From the NCBI GenBank assembly GCA_002477805.1, contig DLKQ01000036.1, positions 37,534 through 56,779 on the forward strand: 19,246 nt of DNA, in the 5' to 3' direction. Within the stretch, counting starts at the first letter, position 1. Every line of letters begins with the position of its first letter. Positions 6,698-14,954 of the stretch are shown in pieces. This stretch comes from Christensenella sp. UBA7584. Its GTDB lineage: Bacteria; Bacillota; Clostridia; Christensenellales; UBA1242. A model generated the notes under the pieces. The model saw only the letters and a program-made list of their open reading frames with translations. It did not search any database and was not told the DNA's origin. Both the position numbers and the translations under genes were made by a program.

Positions 6698-7381
6698 TTA
6701 TTTGTTTTGCTCAGTTTGAGGTTTTTCCTGAATAACAGTTTTTTCATCAGACTCATTTGCAGTTTTTGAAGTTTGAGTTTGCTCTTTGTTTTCTTCAGCT
6801 TTTACTTGCTGTGACTCAGACTCAGTCTCATTTTTTGCTTGTTCTGCCTGCACTTCAATAACTTTGTTTTCCGATTTTTTTCGTGATTTTGAGGCAATAC
6901 TTTCAAACATTCCCTCTCTCTCAATTACATTTTTTTGTCTTAAGATAATATAAGTAACAAATGATACAAGATTGATTAAAAGGTACAAAATTAAACCAAC
7001 TGTAACATTTTGAACTCCAATTGTCCAAAAGATAAACACTAAAATAACCAAACCAACAAATATCGTAAATAAAAATTCAGATATTGCTTTTAGTCCCCAA
7101 GAGCCCACTTTTAACTCTTTTGCTTTTCCTGCTGAAAACAGCCAGCCCCAAATTGTTGTAATTAAAATAAGTACAAGACTAATTATTGAAAAGATTTGAA
7201 ATAGCGCAGAGAACACAAGCCACACACTACCCCATTGACCAATAATCCCAAACCCTGAGATGGTTGCACTAAGACCATATTCCGTAGGTACTGATACAAA
7301 AGCCCAGCCAAGCAACAGAATTGAGCAAATTGCTGTCATCAATATATAAACAAATGGCAACGATTTTTTGTTACATTCCAT
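6698..7381 (-). CDS. Hypothetical four-TM membrane protein with long acidic/Gln-rich cytoplasmic tail
   Basis: A 227-residue protein. Hydrophobic segments lie at about residues 10-31, 52-83 (possibly two), 98-121 and 126-148. From about 150 to the end the chain is hydrophilic and low in complexity, first basic (SKSRKKS) and then rich in Glu, Gln, Lys and Thr (for example EENKEQTQTSK), likely disordered and inside the cell. The start ATG is preceded by AAAGGAG. A near-consensus promoter lies at 7414-7442, so it is probably transcribed alone. I do not recognise a family and give no function. Confidence 0.75.
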   Translation of the reverse strand: MECNKKSLPFVYILMTAICSILLLGWAFVSVPTEYGLSATISGFGIIGQWGSVWLVFSALFQIFSIISLVLILITTIWGWLFSAGKAKELKVGSWGLKAISEFLFTIFVGLVILVFIFWTIGVQNVTVGLILYLLINLVSFVTYIILRQKNVIEREGMFESIASKSRKKSENKVIEVQAEQAKNETESESQQVKAEENKEQTQTSKTANESDEKTVIQEKPQTEQNK

Positions 7382-7413
7382 ATAAAAAATTCTCCTTTAT
7401 CAGTATTATAAGT

Positions 7414-7442
7414 AGTATAGCCAATTTTATCCAAAATGTCAA
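7414..7442 (-). promoter_or_regulatory. Promoter of the four-TM membrane protein gene
   Basis: Minus-strand TTGACA (7442-7437), exactly 17 bases, TATACT (7419-7414); the AAAGGAG ribosome site follows about 20 bases later. Confidence 0.8.
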
Positions 7443-7708
7443 CAGGTTTTCCTATTAACCACATATGTTTCGGCATAAAAATGTAAAAATTTAGCAAATA
7501 AACTAATTAGCATTACAAAACCAAGACCAATTTTTAGGCCACAACAAAAATCACAAGTTTTTATTAAAATAACTCTTGCTTAAACTGCGAGTTAACTATT
7601 TTTTACAACTCTTCTTTCAGAAAGGAAACTTTCAAGAGTTGTAATTAAACTCAAAATTTAATACTATTTTTGTAACCAATTTTGATTTCAAAAAAAGGTG
7701 CTAAATAA
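7443..7708. other. Gene-free interval with a 42-nt hairpin
   Basis: No credible gene is present. A long minus-strand frame across 7651-7962 has no ribosome site and is a shadow of the small plus-strand gene. At 7603-7644 TTACAACTCTT pairs with AAGAGTTGTAA. Inside, GAAAG-GAAA-CTTTC stacks on it as a 5-bp stem with a GNRA-type tetraloop, leaving a 6-base bulge. There is no T run on either side, so it is not an ordinary terminator. Confidence 0.5.
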
Positions 7709-7737
7709 TTGCAATTATTTTTATGTTTTAGTATAAT
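7709..7737 (+). promoter_or_regulatory. Promoter of the small membrane protein gene at 7759
   Basis: TTGCAA (7709-7714), 17 bases, TATAAT (7732-7737), with GAGGTG and the ATG directly downstream. Confidence 0.65.
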
Positions 7738-7758
7738 ATAACTAGTGAGGTGACTTTT

Positions 7759-7971
7759 ATGATTTTTGGAATGATTGCCAGCGAAGCGGTAAAGCTTGTT
7801 TCGAATATAATGTCGTGGGTTTTGATAGCAACCATTATTTTGGGTGCAATATTTGTTTTGGTCATAACAATTATGATTGCAAAAAAAATAAAATACAATC
7901 GGCAGATGAAGCATAACCAAAAAGAAATTGAAAAGTACCTTAGCGAAAACACGCAAAATCAAAAATTTTAA
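7759..7971 (+). CDS. Small single-pass membrane protein
   Basis: A 70-residue protein from ATG 7759, six bases after GAGGTG. One membrane segment (about residues 19-42, Ile/Val/Leu-rich) is followed by a basic helix (KKIKYNRQMKHNQ) and a polar tail. The positive residues after the segment place the C-terminus in the cytoplasm. A good promoter, ribosome site and amphipathic design argue that it is real despite its size. No family recognised. An A/T-only hairpin at about 7978-7994 may end transcription. Confidence 0.65.
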   Translation: MIFGMIASEAVKLVSNIMSWVLIATIILGAIFVLVITIMIAKKIKYNRQMKHNQKEIEKYLSENTQNQKF

Positions 7972-8083
7972 AGTTTTATAAAAATAATTTTTATTTTTTG
8001 CTTAAAGATTTTAAGATATACTTACTTATAAATAGTACATTTTAAAATACTAAAGCAAATAAATTCAAAAATACAGAACAAAC

Positions 8084-8112
8084 AAAAAACTAGGAAATTT
8101 TCCTAGTTTTTT
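8084..8112 (-). terminator. Terminator of the nucleoside hydrolase / mscS operon
   Basis: AAAAAACTAGGA (8084-8095) pairs perfectly with TCCTAGTTTTTT (8101-8112). The A and T flanks make it usable from both directions; it lies 38 bases after the mscS stop. Confidence 0.8.
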
Positions 8113-8149
8113 AAATGAGTCACAAAATTTTTCTTGAATCTTTATTAGC

Positions 8150-9271
8150 CTAATTCTCATTCCGCTCATCTGAGCTAGCGTTAGATGAGTTTTCTCCGTT
8201 TGCAATCAAAGATTGACTAGAAGTCTGAGTATTTGAGACTTTTTTCTCTAATTTTTGTTTTGACTTTTTACTTTGCTTTTCCGCTTTTTCTTTTGCTTTT
8301 TGCTCTTTTTTAAGTCTTCTTTTTTCGCTGTCTTTTTTGCCCCAATTTCTACCATCAAATTTTTTGAAAAAGCTTTCGAGTGTTTCTTCTTGTTCGAGTT
8401 CAACCTTTTTTTCATTACATCTTTCTGGTAAAGGTTGCTCTCTTACTGGAAGTTCTTTTTCATTTTCTTTCATTCTAAGTTCAATTTGCTTGTGTGGGAT
8501 TTTTATCTTGTTTCGTTTAAATTCGTTAAACACATTGTCCATAATGTAGTAGAAAACGTCCCAATAATCTTCACTTGCACACCAGCAGTGGCAGAAAAAT
8601 TCAATCCCGTCTTCATCAAAACTTTTGATTGAGCAAAATGGTGCTGGTTGAAGTTGAACTCTACCATCACTTTTCATTACATCGGTAACAACTTTTTTCA
8701 TCAGGTCAACATCAGTGCTATAATCCACTTTAAATAAAAATTCAACACGCCTTACTCTTCTATTACTATAATTAATAATCGCGTTGTTTGCAACCGCCGA
8801 ATTAGGCAAAACAACAAGTTTGTTATCGTAAGTAATTAGTGCTGTTGTTAAAATTTTTATATTTTTCACTTTACCCTCAACACCATTCACACTTACATAA
8901 TCACCTTCTTTAAATGGGTGGTTGATAAGAAGAATAATTCCACTTGCAACGTTTGAAAGGCTATCTTTTAACGCAAGACCAATTGCAACACCAGCAGCAG
9001 CAAGAGTTGCAACAAGCCCAGTTATTTCTACCCCAAATTGCTTTAAGACCATAACAAGCAAAATTACATATAAAGCAAATTTAATAACAGACAGAAAAAA
9101 CCCTTGCGTAACCTTTTCCATCTTTGTTTTTGAAAAAACTTTTTTTAGAATAAGAATGAAAAGTTTGACTACAACGAACCCAGCAATCCACAGCCCAATC
9201 CCCTTTAGGATTGTTAATCCACTTGTTGCAAAAAAGTTTACTATTCCATTCCATATATCAGCCCAAGTCAT
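8150..9271 (-). CDS. MscS-family mechanosensitive ion channel with extended charged tail
   Basis: A 373-residue inner-membrane channel that opens under membrane tension to release solutes on osmotic downshock. Three membrane segments lie at about residues 20-45, 58-78 and 85-113. The pore-lining TM3 shows the Gly/Ala-rich pattern TLAAAGVAIGLALKDSLSNV (89-108), followed by the beta domain with NHPFKEGDYV and VLPNS (154-158), typical of MscS/YnaI. The C-terminal vestibule ends near 265. The last 105 residues are unusual: highly charged, Lys/Glu-rich (about 310-345), then Ser/Asn-rich, likely disordered. The start has AAAGGAG. It lies 26 bases downstream of the nucleoside hydrolase gene and is probably co-transcribed with it. 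Confidence 0.93.
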   Translation of the reverse strand: MTWADIWNGIVNFFATSGLTILKGIGLWIAGFVVVKLFILILKKVFSKTKMEKVTQGFFLSVIKFALYVILLVMVLKQFGVEITGLVATLAAAGVAIGLALKDSLSNVASGIILLINHPFKEGDYVSVNGVEGKVKNIKILTTALITYDNKLVVLPNSAVANNAIINYSNRRVRRVEFLFKVDYSTDVDLMKKVVTDVMKSDGRVQLQPAPFCSIKSFDEDGIEFFCHCWCASEDYWDVFYYIMDNVFNEFKRNKIKIPHKQIELRMKENEKELPVREQPLPERCNEKKVELEQEETLESFFKKFDGRNWGKKDSEKRRLKKEQKAKEKAEKQSKKSKQKLEKKVSNTQTSSQSLIANGENSSNASSDERNEN

Positions 9272-9297
9272 TTTTGTTCTCCTTTGTAAATCTTAAT

Positions 9298-10194
9298 TTA
9301 AAATAATTCTCTATTTTTATCCGCCTTTTCAACCGCTTCAAAAAGCAAGTTTTTAAAGGCTTTTATATCTATTTCAGTGCATACTTCAGCATTGGGTTTC
9401 CGCTTAAAATCAAAATTTAAAACACCAAACCCACTTGTACTTTTCTTAACTGAAACAAACACATTTTTGGTCGTAAACAATGTTTTGTCTTGCACATACA
9501 AAACTGCGCAACTATCGTGCGTTGCCACATTATTTTTTACCGCCCTATCTTTGTAAGACCTGAAAATAAATTCTAGCATTTTACCGACTTGTCCATAACT
9601 TTGAATTTTTCGAACATCTTGTTTGTCCAAAAACGCCATATGCCCCATATCAGAGGGACAAATAATAATTTTTATTCCGCTTGACAGCACAATTCCAGCA
9701 CTAACTGGGTCAACAGCAACATTAAAAGATGAATAATTTTCGTCTGAAAGAAGCCCCGATTGAATAACAATTTTATCAATTTTACTTTTTATTTCAGGGT
9801 ATCTTTGAAGTAGATATGCAATATTAGAAAGCGGTGCTGTCGAAACTATGGTTACTTTTTCTTTTATACCCTCTAAAAACTTTGGAAATTTATTTAGTTT
9901 TTGTGCTTTTTGTTTTGGTGATTGAAATTTGAATCCGCCAATCCCGTTTTTACCGTGAATACCACTTAATTTCAATCTTTTTTTGCTAAAATTTTTGGTA
10001 GTACCTTTAAAAACTGGAACTTCTTTTTTTACAAATTCCAAAACAGATAAAGTATTTTTTGTAATTTGTCTCACTCCCATATTTCCATTTGAAGTGATTA
10101 TTGCCACTGGATTTATGTTCGGCGAAAACAACGAAAAAATGATTGCCACAGCATCATCAATTCCAGTATCTACATTTAATATCATTTTTTTCAT
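9298..10194 (-). CDS. Inosine-uridine-type nucleoside hydrolase
   Basis: A 298-residue enzyme that cleaves ribonucleosides to base and ribose, using a Ca2+ held by aspartates. ATG 10194 is chosen because AAGGG lies before it; a longer in-frame start at 10215 has none. The N-terminal signature reads NVDTGIDDAVAI, giving D9, D13 and D14; the first Asp of the common DxDPGxDD form is Asn here and Pro is Thr. HG (80-81), APLSN (120-124), FNVAVDP (157-163, with N158 and D162) and the C-terminal HD (226-227) complete the family set. It starts a two-gene operon with mscS. Specific nucleoside preference cannot be read from the sequence. Confidence 0.88.
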   Translation of the reverse strand: MKKMILNVDTGIDDAVAIIFSLFSPNINPVAIITSNGNMGVRQITKNTLSVLEFVKKEVPVFKGTTKNFSKKRLKLSGIHGKNGIGGFKFQSPKQKAQKLNKFPKFLEGIKEKVTIVSTAPLSNIAYLLQRYPEIKSKIDKIVIQSGLLSDENYSSFNVAVDPVSAGIVLSSGIKIIICPSDMGHMAFLDKQDVRKIQSYGQVGKMLEFIFRSYKDRAVKNNVATHDSCAVLYVQDKTLFTTKNVFVSVKKSTSGFGVLNFDFKRKPNAEVCTEIDIKAFKNLLFEAVEKADKNRELF

Positions 10195-10230
10195 AACAAA
10201 ACCCTTAAAAAGCAATTTAATTACTTTTAT

Positions 10231-10259
10231 ATTATATTAGAAAAATTCCAAAAATACAA
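10231..10259 (-). promoter_or_regulatory. Promoter of the nucleoside hydrolase operon
   Basis: Minus-strand TTGTAT (10259-10254), 17 bases, TATAAT (10236-10231), just before the AAGGG leader. Confidence 0.55.
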
Positions 10260-10269
10260 TGATTTTTGT

Positions 10270-10297
10270 TTGTTTTTTTAAAAAAAATTGTTATAAT
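10270..10297 (+). promoter_or_regulatory. Promoter of the EEP-family gene, back to back with the nucleoside hydrolase promoter
   Basis: TTGTTT (10270-10275), 16 bases, TATAAT (10292-10297), then CGAGGT and ATG 10316. Only about 10 bases separate it from the leftward promoter. Confidence 0.55.
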
Positions 10298-10315
10298 TTT
10301 ATCGAGGTAAAAAAT

Positions 10316-11443
10316 ATGTCTAAGTTTTTAAAAACAAGTTTAACTATCATTTTAACAATAGTCTTGTTCCTTATTTTTGTGGTTGGAGGTTATGTCCTGT
10401 ATCTTTGTTTGGATTACTACCGAATCCCCGACCACCAAGTTATCGAAATTGAGAACAACACACAAGCTACTTTAAGTCTCGGAAATGAATACAGCATTTC
10501 GAGCTTCAACATAGGCTTTGGTGCATATTCACAGGATTTTTCATTTTTTATGGACTCTGGTGAACTTTTAGATGGAACAAAAACAAAAGGAACAGGTAGC
10601 ACTGCGAAAAGTCGCGAAAGCGTTTTACAAAATACCATAGGCGCCACTAATGTAATAAAAAACCTAAACACAGATTTTTCATTTTTTCAAGAAGTGGATA
10701 TTAATTCAACCCGAAGCCACAAAGTAAATCAATACCAAACTCTCTCACAAAGTTTTCAGGAGTACTCAAATTCCAAAGCAATAAATTTTCATAGCGGATT
10801 TTTATTCTATCCATTTTCAAACCCACACGGAAAATCCGAAAGTAGCATTGCAACTTTTTCAAAATACAAAATTGAAAACGCTGAGCGAAGAGCTTTTCCT
10901 GTTGATGAGAGCTTTCCTACCAAATTTTTCGACCTAGACCGATGTTTTGCTGTTTACAAACTCCCTATTTTGGGCACAGATAAAAAACTTGTTTTAATAA
11001 ACCTCCATATGAGCGCTTACGATGAGGGTGGAAAAATCAGAGCCAAACAGCTTGATATGCTATCTAGTTTAGTAACAACAGAATATCAAAACGGAAACTA
11101 TGTTATAGCAGGTGGCGATTGGAACCACGACATCGCTAGTTCAGAAAACTTGTTTAAAACTGGTGAAAAAAAGCCAGACTGGGTAGGCAAAATTACCGAT
11201 GAAGATATTCCAAATAACTTTAGTTTTGCAAAAACAACGGAAGGAAATACTACTGTTCCAACTTGTCGCTCAAGCGATATTCCATACACAAAGCAAAGTG
11301 ACGGAAGCCTTTTAAATTACACCATAATAATTGACGGATTTTTAGTTTCTGATAATATCACAGTGACAAACTTAAAAAACATAGACACCGAATTTAGCTT
11401 TTCTGACCACAACCCTTGCCTGATGAAATTTGTGCTAAACTAA
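10316..11443 (+). CDS. Membrane-anchored endonuclease/exonuclease/phosphatase (EEP) family hydrolase
   Basis: A 375-residue protein starting at ATG 10316 behind CGAGGT. Residues 8-31 form a single membrane anchor; the rest is likely outside the cell. The DNase I / Mg-dependent phosphodiesterase fold is shown by its motifs in order: SFNIGFG (N65), FFQEVD (E126), INLHMSA (H231), GGDWNHD (D268, N270), IIDGF (D340) and SDHNP (D364, H365). All metal and catalytic positions are kept, so it should be active. Members cut nucleic acids, sphingomyelin or phosphoinositides; the sequence does not say which. Bidirectional terminator follows at 11483-11512. It is one of three plus-strand genes in an otherwise leftward block. 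Confidence 0.87.
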   Translation: MSKFLKTSLTIILTIVLFLIFVVGGYVLYLCLDYYRIPDHQVIEIENNTQATLSLGNEYSISSFNIGFGAYSQDFSFFMDSGELLDGTKTKGTGSTAKSRESVLQNTIGATNVIKNLNTDFSFFQEVDINSTRSHKVNQYQTLSQSFQEYSNSKAINFHSGFLFYPFSNPHGKSESSIATFSKYKIENAERRAFPVDESFPTKFFDLDRCFAVYKLPILGTDKKLVLINLHMSAYDEGGKIRAKQLDMLSSLVTTEYQNGNYVIAGGDWNHDIASSENLFKTGEKKPDWVGKITDEDIPNNFSFAKTTEGNTTVPTCRSSDIPYTKQSDGSLLNYTIIIDGFLVSDNITVTNLKNIDTEFSFSDHNPCLMKFVLN

Positions 11444-11482
11444 TTTATATTTCAATGGCAACACATATTTTACACAAAAAAC

Positions 11483-11512
11483 AAAAAAATGTATAAATTT
11501 ATACATTTTTTT
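11483..11512. terminator. Shared bidirectional terminator between the EEP gene and the aconitase X genes
   Basis: A perfect 30-base palindrome: seven A, TGTATAAA and its complement ending in seven T. It lies between converging genes, so it can serve both. Confidence 0.8.
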
Positions 11513-11575
11513 ACTTTTTCTACTGAAAGCTACAAAATTAAACCATTATTAAACACTAAAGTAAGTGAGAAGTCT

Positions 11576-12019
11576 TTACCTGTCAACGATAACAGTTCCG
11601 TCCTTTTCAATAGTAATTTTATCCCCTGTTTGAACATATTTTAAAAACTTTTCACCTAACTGGTCAATAGCAATAATTTTACTGTTTTCCCAATTTTTAG
11701 CAAGGATAATTCCCGAAGCTGCAAGGCTATCTATACTTTCAGAAAAAAGCATCGCACTTGGATTTATTCCCATTGAGCAAATAGTTTGAATTACTAGTCC
11801 ACCTGTTGTAGAACCAATAGTTTTTGGCAAACATAAAATTTTACCTGTAATAACTTTTTTGTATAAGTCGGGATTATTTTGGTCAGAACTCACAACTTTT
11901 TTTGCATTCTTTAGTGCACTTTTTTGGAATGTTGCCAAAGTGTTTACACCTTGCCTTGAAACTAACGCCTCACCCACGAGTTCTCCACCTGCAATAACTC
12001 TTCCTGTAAACTTTTTCAT
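11576..12019 (-). CDS. Aconitase X swivel-domain small subunit (PF01989 / DUF126)
   Basis: A 147-residue protein that forms the swivel domain of aconitase X. The family core is visible: the beta-barrel start KFTGRVIAGGELVGEALVS, then GKILCLPKTIGSTTGG (residues 59-74), whose Pro and Gly-Ser lie at the substrate site, and later SGIILAKNW. Its ATG overlaps the TAA of the large-subunit gene by one base (TAATG) behind AGGAGGTG, so translation is coupled and the two proteins should be made in equal amounts. In other organisms the two halves are fused or split as here. See the large subunit for function. Confidence 0.9.
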   Translation of the reverse strand: MKKFTGRVIAGGELVGEALVSRQGVNTLATFQKSALKNAKKVVSSDQNNPDLYKKVITGKILCLPKTIGSTTGGLVIQTICSMGINPSAMLFSESIDSLAASGIILAKNWENSKIIAIDQLGEKFLKYVQTGDKITIEKDGTVIVDR

Positions 12020-13293
12020 TATTTTTCACCTCCTGTAATAATGCTTAAAATGCCTGCATCTTTGTAGTATCTTGCTGGGGAATATGTCCTAAGTTTGTTT
12101 GAAGATGTGATAATTGGCTGTTTTCCAGCAATAGGGTTGTTTGTGTACATAAGTGGACAAATTGAACTTATTTTTACGCCAGTTTTCTTTAACTCTGCAA
12201 AAAGCGGTGTCTTTCTAAATTTGTCCGCAATTTGAGGTGGAGTTGTCAAAATTGTACGACAAGCAACCTTTTTTCTTCCATTTTTTTGCAAGCTTTCTAA
12301 AATATTTTTCGCCCAAGATTCAAGCTGAGCGTAAGAAAGGTGTGGACAACCAATAAAGCACAATTTTGGCTTTGCATTTAAGTTTTTCCAAAGCACAGGG
12401 TAGTTTTTGTAAACCTCCTCAAGTGTTTTGTCTGTAATTTTAAACACTTTTGCGTCTGATTTTATGAGTTTTTTGCCCTTTTCTTTTGCTTCTGGTGTCA
12501 AATTTTCAATATGATAAAGTCCAACCGAACCATTAGAAGCAGAAGCTGCACCAAAGTCTTTTAGATAAGCCTTTACATCATCAGTAAGTTCTGTTCCTAT
12601 AAATTTATCTAAACCTACAACATAAGGTACATCTTCCATAACTTTTAGTCCAATCGCACTGCCTAAAATTTGTGCTTCAGGAAGTTTGCTAGTGTGAATT
12701 TCTACAACCCAGTCTGCTTTTCGCCCCTCATCAGTCAAAAGCCCAAATTCTGGAACTTTTCCAATTATTGCTGAAAAAAGGTCTAAAACACCACTATTTC
12801 GGTTACATCTTGCACCTAAAACAGAGTTCGCATACACAACAGCCGAACTTTCAGCCCAGCCAAGAATGTCACCTTTTTTTGGAGTGTTACCAACTTCATC
12901 AAAATAACAAGCACAGGTAAAACTATCTTTGTCCTTGAGTCCAATTTTCCTAAGTTGCTCTTCATAAATTTTTTGCCTGCTATACATTATTTTACTAAAA
13001 ATAAATTTGTTCAAAAGCCCGCATTTTACATTTTTGTAATCAATAGGTCTTGGGTCAATAGTAAAAGGCTCTTTTGTTTTAATCCCAGCATTAATTATTT
13101 CGTCATTAATGCGGTAAAGTGGTTTTAAAAGCCCTAACCCAAATGATGTAACAAAATGGCTTGCGTGAGTAATTGGAACAAGCTTTTTCGCACCGAAAAC
13201 ATCTCCAAACTCTACAACAGTTTTCATAATTTTAGCCATTGTCTCACCTTGACTTCCAGCTAAAATGTCTTTTTCTTCTTGATTTAATTTCAT
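12019..13293 (-). CDS. Aconitase X catalytic large subunit (PF04412 / DUF521)
   Basis: A 424-residue subunit of an iron-dependent dehydratase of the aconitase superfamily. Typical segments include ITHASHFVTS (41-50), FTCACYF (125-131), AESSAVVYANSVLGARCNR (147-165), IGCPHLS (314-320) and ICPLMYTN (378-385). Cysteines at 91, 127, 129, 163, 312, 316, 345 and 379 include the expected cluster or iron ligands. The start has GGGAGG. Known members are cis-3-hydroxy-L-proline dehydratase in bacteria and phosphomevalonate dehydratase in archaea. No proline or mevalonate genes are nearby, so the substrate is open. It is the first gene of a two-gene operon with the swivel subunit, with overlapping promoters upstream. 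Confidence 0.92.
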   Translation of the reverse strand: MKLNQEEKDILAGSQGETMAKIMKTVVEFGDVFGAKKLVPITHASHFVTSFGLGLLKPLYRINDEIINAGIKTKEPFTIDPRPIDYKNVKCGLLNKFIFSKIMYSRQKIYEEQLRKIGLKDKDSFTCACYFDEVGNTPKKGDILGWAESSAVVYANSVLGARCNRNSGVLDLFSAIIGKVPEFGLLTDEGRKADWVVEIHTSKLPEAQILGSAIGLKVMEDVPYVVGLDKFIGTELTDDVKAYLKDFGAASASNGSVGLYHIENLTPEAKEKGKKLIKSDAKVFKITDKTLEEVYKNYPVLWKNLNAKPKLCFIGCPHLSYAQLESWAKNILESLQKNGRKKVACRTILTTPPQIADKFRKTPLFAELKKTGVKISSICPLMYTNNPIAGKQPIITSSNKLRTYSPARYYKDAGILSIITGGEK

Positions 13294-13318
13294 TTTTTCC
13301 TCCCATAAAACTTTTTTT

Positions 13319-13357
13319 ATTATATCATATTATACAAAGTTTGTCATAAAATTACAA
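13319..13357 (-). promoter_or_regulatory. Two overlapping promoters of the aconitase X operon
   Basis: Two pairs read on the minus strand, each with a 17-base spacer: TTGTAA (13357-13352) with TATAAT (13334-13329), and ATGACA (13347-13342) with TATAAT (13324-13319). They are offset by 10 bases, one helical turn. Confidence 0.6.
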
Positions 13358-13966
13358 AAAAAATCTATAAAAACAAGATTAAACGCTAAATTTATAAAAA
13401 TTAGAATTTAAAAATTAAGCACTATATGTACGATTTTTGTAAGGAAAGTGCAAAAAACCACATATTTACACGCAAAAAACATATTTTATTAAATTTTTTG
13501 CAAATTAGAATTTTTTATTGTGGTATACTATCAAAAACGCTACAGATTTAAAAAAAGTTTATAAGTTTATTTAATAATTCTACACTAGTCCACTTTTTAA
13601 TCTATAAAACAAGAAAGGGCAAAATCACGCATTGTTAGTTTACTAAATTGAAACATAAAACCAATCTTGATAGACTAAAAGATAATTTTCATTAAGCCAC
13701 AATAAAAGTATTCAAGCTAAAAAGATTCTAATTAAAATAAAAAATAGTGACAATAGTCACCATTTCAAATAAACACAAAAAATGTGCAAGTAGTAGAGTA
13801 AAAAAGTTAAAACTAGGTTATACTTTCCACAAAGCTTGAATTTGTCTTTACAACTTTTTTGCAAAATAGCCCAGTCTTTTAATGCGAAATAATGAAACTA
13901 GAGGCGAGATTTATATTATAGAACTTCCCGTTTATCCAAAAACTTCCTAGTTAAGAACGAGAGATT
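13358..13966. other. Gene-free interval of about 600 bases
   Basis: No gene is supported. The longest small frame (ATG at about 13427, 42 codons) has no ribosome site. A palindrome GTGAC-AATA-GTCAC lies at 13747-13760 and could be an operator, but it is far from any start. The heptamer AACTTCC occurs three times at 13922, 13941 and 13969 near the end of the reductase gene. No RNA gene is recognisable. Sequence is strongly AT-rich. Confidence 0.5.
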
Positions 13967-14707
13967 TTAACTTCCGTACATACCACCATCAACACGAATA
14001 ACTTCGCTATTAATAAAGTTAGATTTGTCACTTGCCAAAAACAGCACTACGTTTGCAACATCTTCTTCAGTACCAACACGCTTTAAGAAAACTTTGTCTT
14101 TTTCCATTTCGATGAATTCTTCGTCCATTTCATCAACTTCGCTTTTTGTCGCAATAAAGCCAGGAGCTACCGCATTAACATTCACATATGGCGCAAATTG
14201 CATTGCTAAATTGTGAGTTAACGAAATCACACCCGCTTTTGAAGCATCATAATCCAAACACATCGGATAATAAGTATTAATACCATTCGTACTTGAAATA
14301 TTGATGATTTTTCCAGCCTTTTTTTCAAACATAAAAGTTCCAACATATTTGCTCATCAAAAATGTTCCGACAAGATTTACATCAAGAACCTTTTTAAAAT
14401 TTTCAGCAGTTTTGTCAGAAAACAAAGTGTCAATCGCTATCGCTGCATTATTCACCAAAACATCTACACTTCCAAAAGTACTCAAAGTTTGGTCTAAAAC
14501 ATTCTTTACATCTTGCTCATTTGAAATATCACATTTAAGGCACAAGCACTTTTGCCCAAGCTCTTCTATCTGACTCTTTACCTCTTTTGCAAGCTCCTCA
14601 TTTTTGTTGTAAGTCATCACAACACAAAACCCATTTTTAGCAAATTCTATCGCAGTAGTTCGACCTATCCCTCGACTTGCACCTGTTATTATTGCAACTT
14701 TTTGCAT
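13967..14707 (-). CDS. FabG-like short-chain dehydrogenase/reductase
   Basis: A 246-residue cytosolic NAD(P)H-dependent oxidoreductase. ATG 14707 is chosen because GGAGGG precedes it; the longer frame to 14752 lacks a site. The Rossmann signature TGASRGIG (8-15), D60 in CDIS, NNAA (86-89), N111, catalytic S139, Y153 and K157 (YDASK) and the PGFIAT loop (182-187) are all present. Ending VDGGMYGS resembles 3-oxoacyl-ACP reductase FabG. It stands alone, with no fatty acid synthesis genes beside it, so it may reduce another substrate. Length matches the family (240-250). Confidence 0.88.
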   Translation of the reverse strand: MQKVAIITGASRGIGRTTAIEFAKNGFCVVMTYNKNEELAKEVKSQIEELGQKCLCLKCDISNEQDVKNVLDQTLSTFGSVDVLVNNAAIAIDTLFSDKTAENFKKVLDVNLVGTFLMSKYVGTFMFEKKAGKIINISSTNGINTYYPMCLDYDASKAGVISLTHNLAMQFAPYVNVNAVAPGFIATKSEVDEMDEEFIEMEKDKVFLKRVGTEEDVANVVLFLASDKSNFINSEVIRVDGGMYGS

Positions 14708-14918
14708 ACTATCCCTCCATTTTTTGCACACTATGTACATAATTTTTGTCACTATCTAACATTTTTTAAAATTAACTTATTAAACACAAAATCTACTCTT
14801 TATATAATTTTTACCATTTTTTTATAAATTTTACGCTTTTTTCACAAAATTAGTACCAAATTTTTGCATTTTAAATTTCTGAAAAATAATTCAATAGTTT
14901 ATTTACACTTTTAATAGT

Positions 14919-14951
14919 AAAAAAAATTACTTCAATAAAGAAGTAAATTTT
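14919..14951 (-). terminator. Terminator of efp
   Basis: On the minus strand GAAGTAA-type arms (14946-14940 with 14933-14927) close a 6-base loop and run into eight T; three bases after the efp stop. Confidence 0.8.
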
Positions 14952-14954
14952 TCT

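Noticed and set aside
7651..7962. 103-codon minus-strand frame rich in Asn, His and Tyr
   Set aside because: Antisense to the small membrane protein at 7759, which has a promoter, ribosome site and sensible topology.
13427..13555. 42-codon plus-strand frame in the gap before the reductase gene
   Set aside because: No ribosome site and no protein-like pattern.
13922..13975. Three copies of AACTTCC suggesting a short repeat array
   Set aside because: Only seven bases each, unequal spacing (19 and 28), and no conserved flanks; not a CRISPR or operator array.
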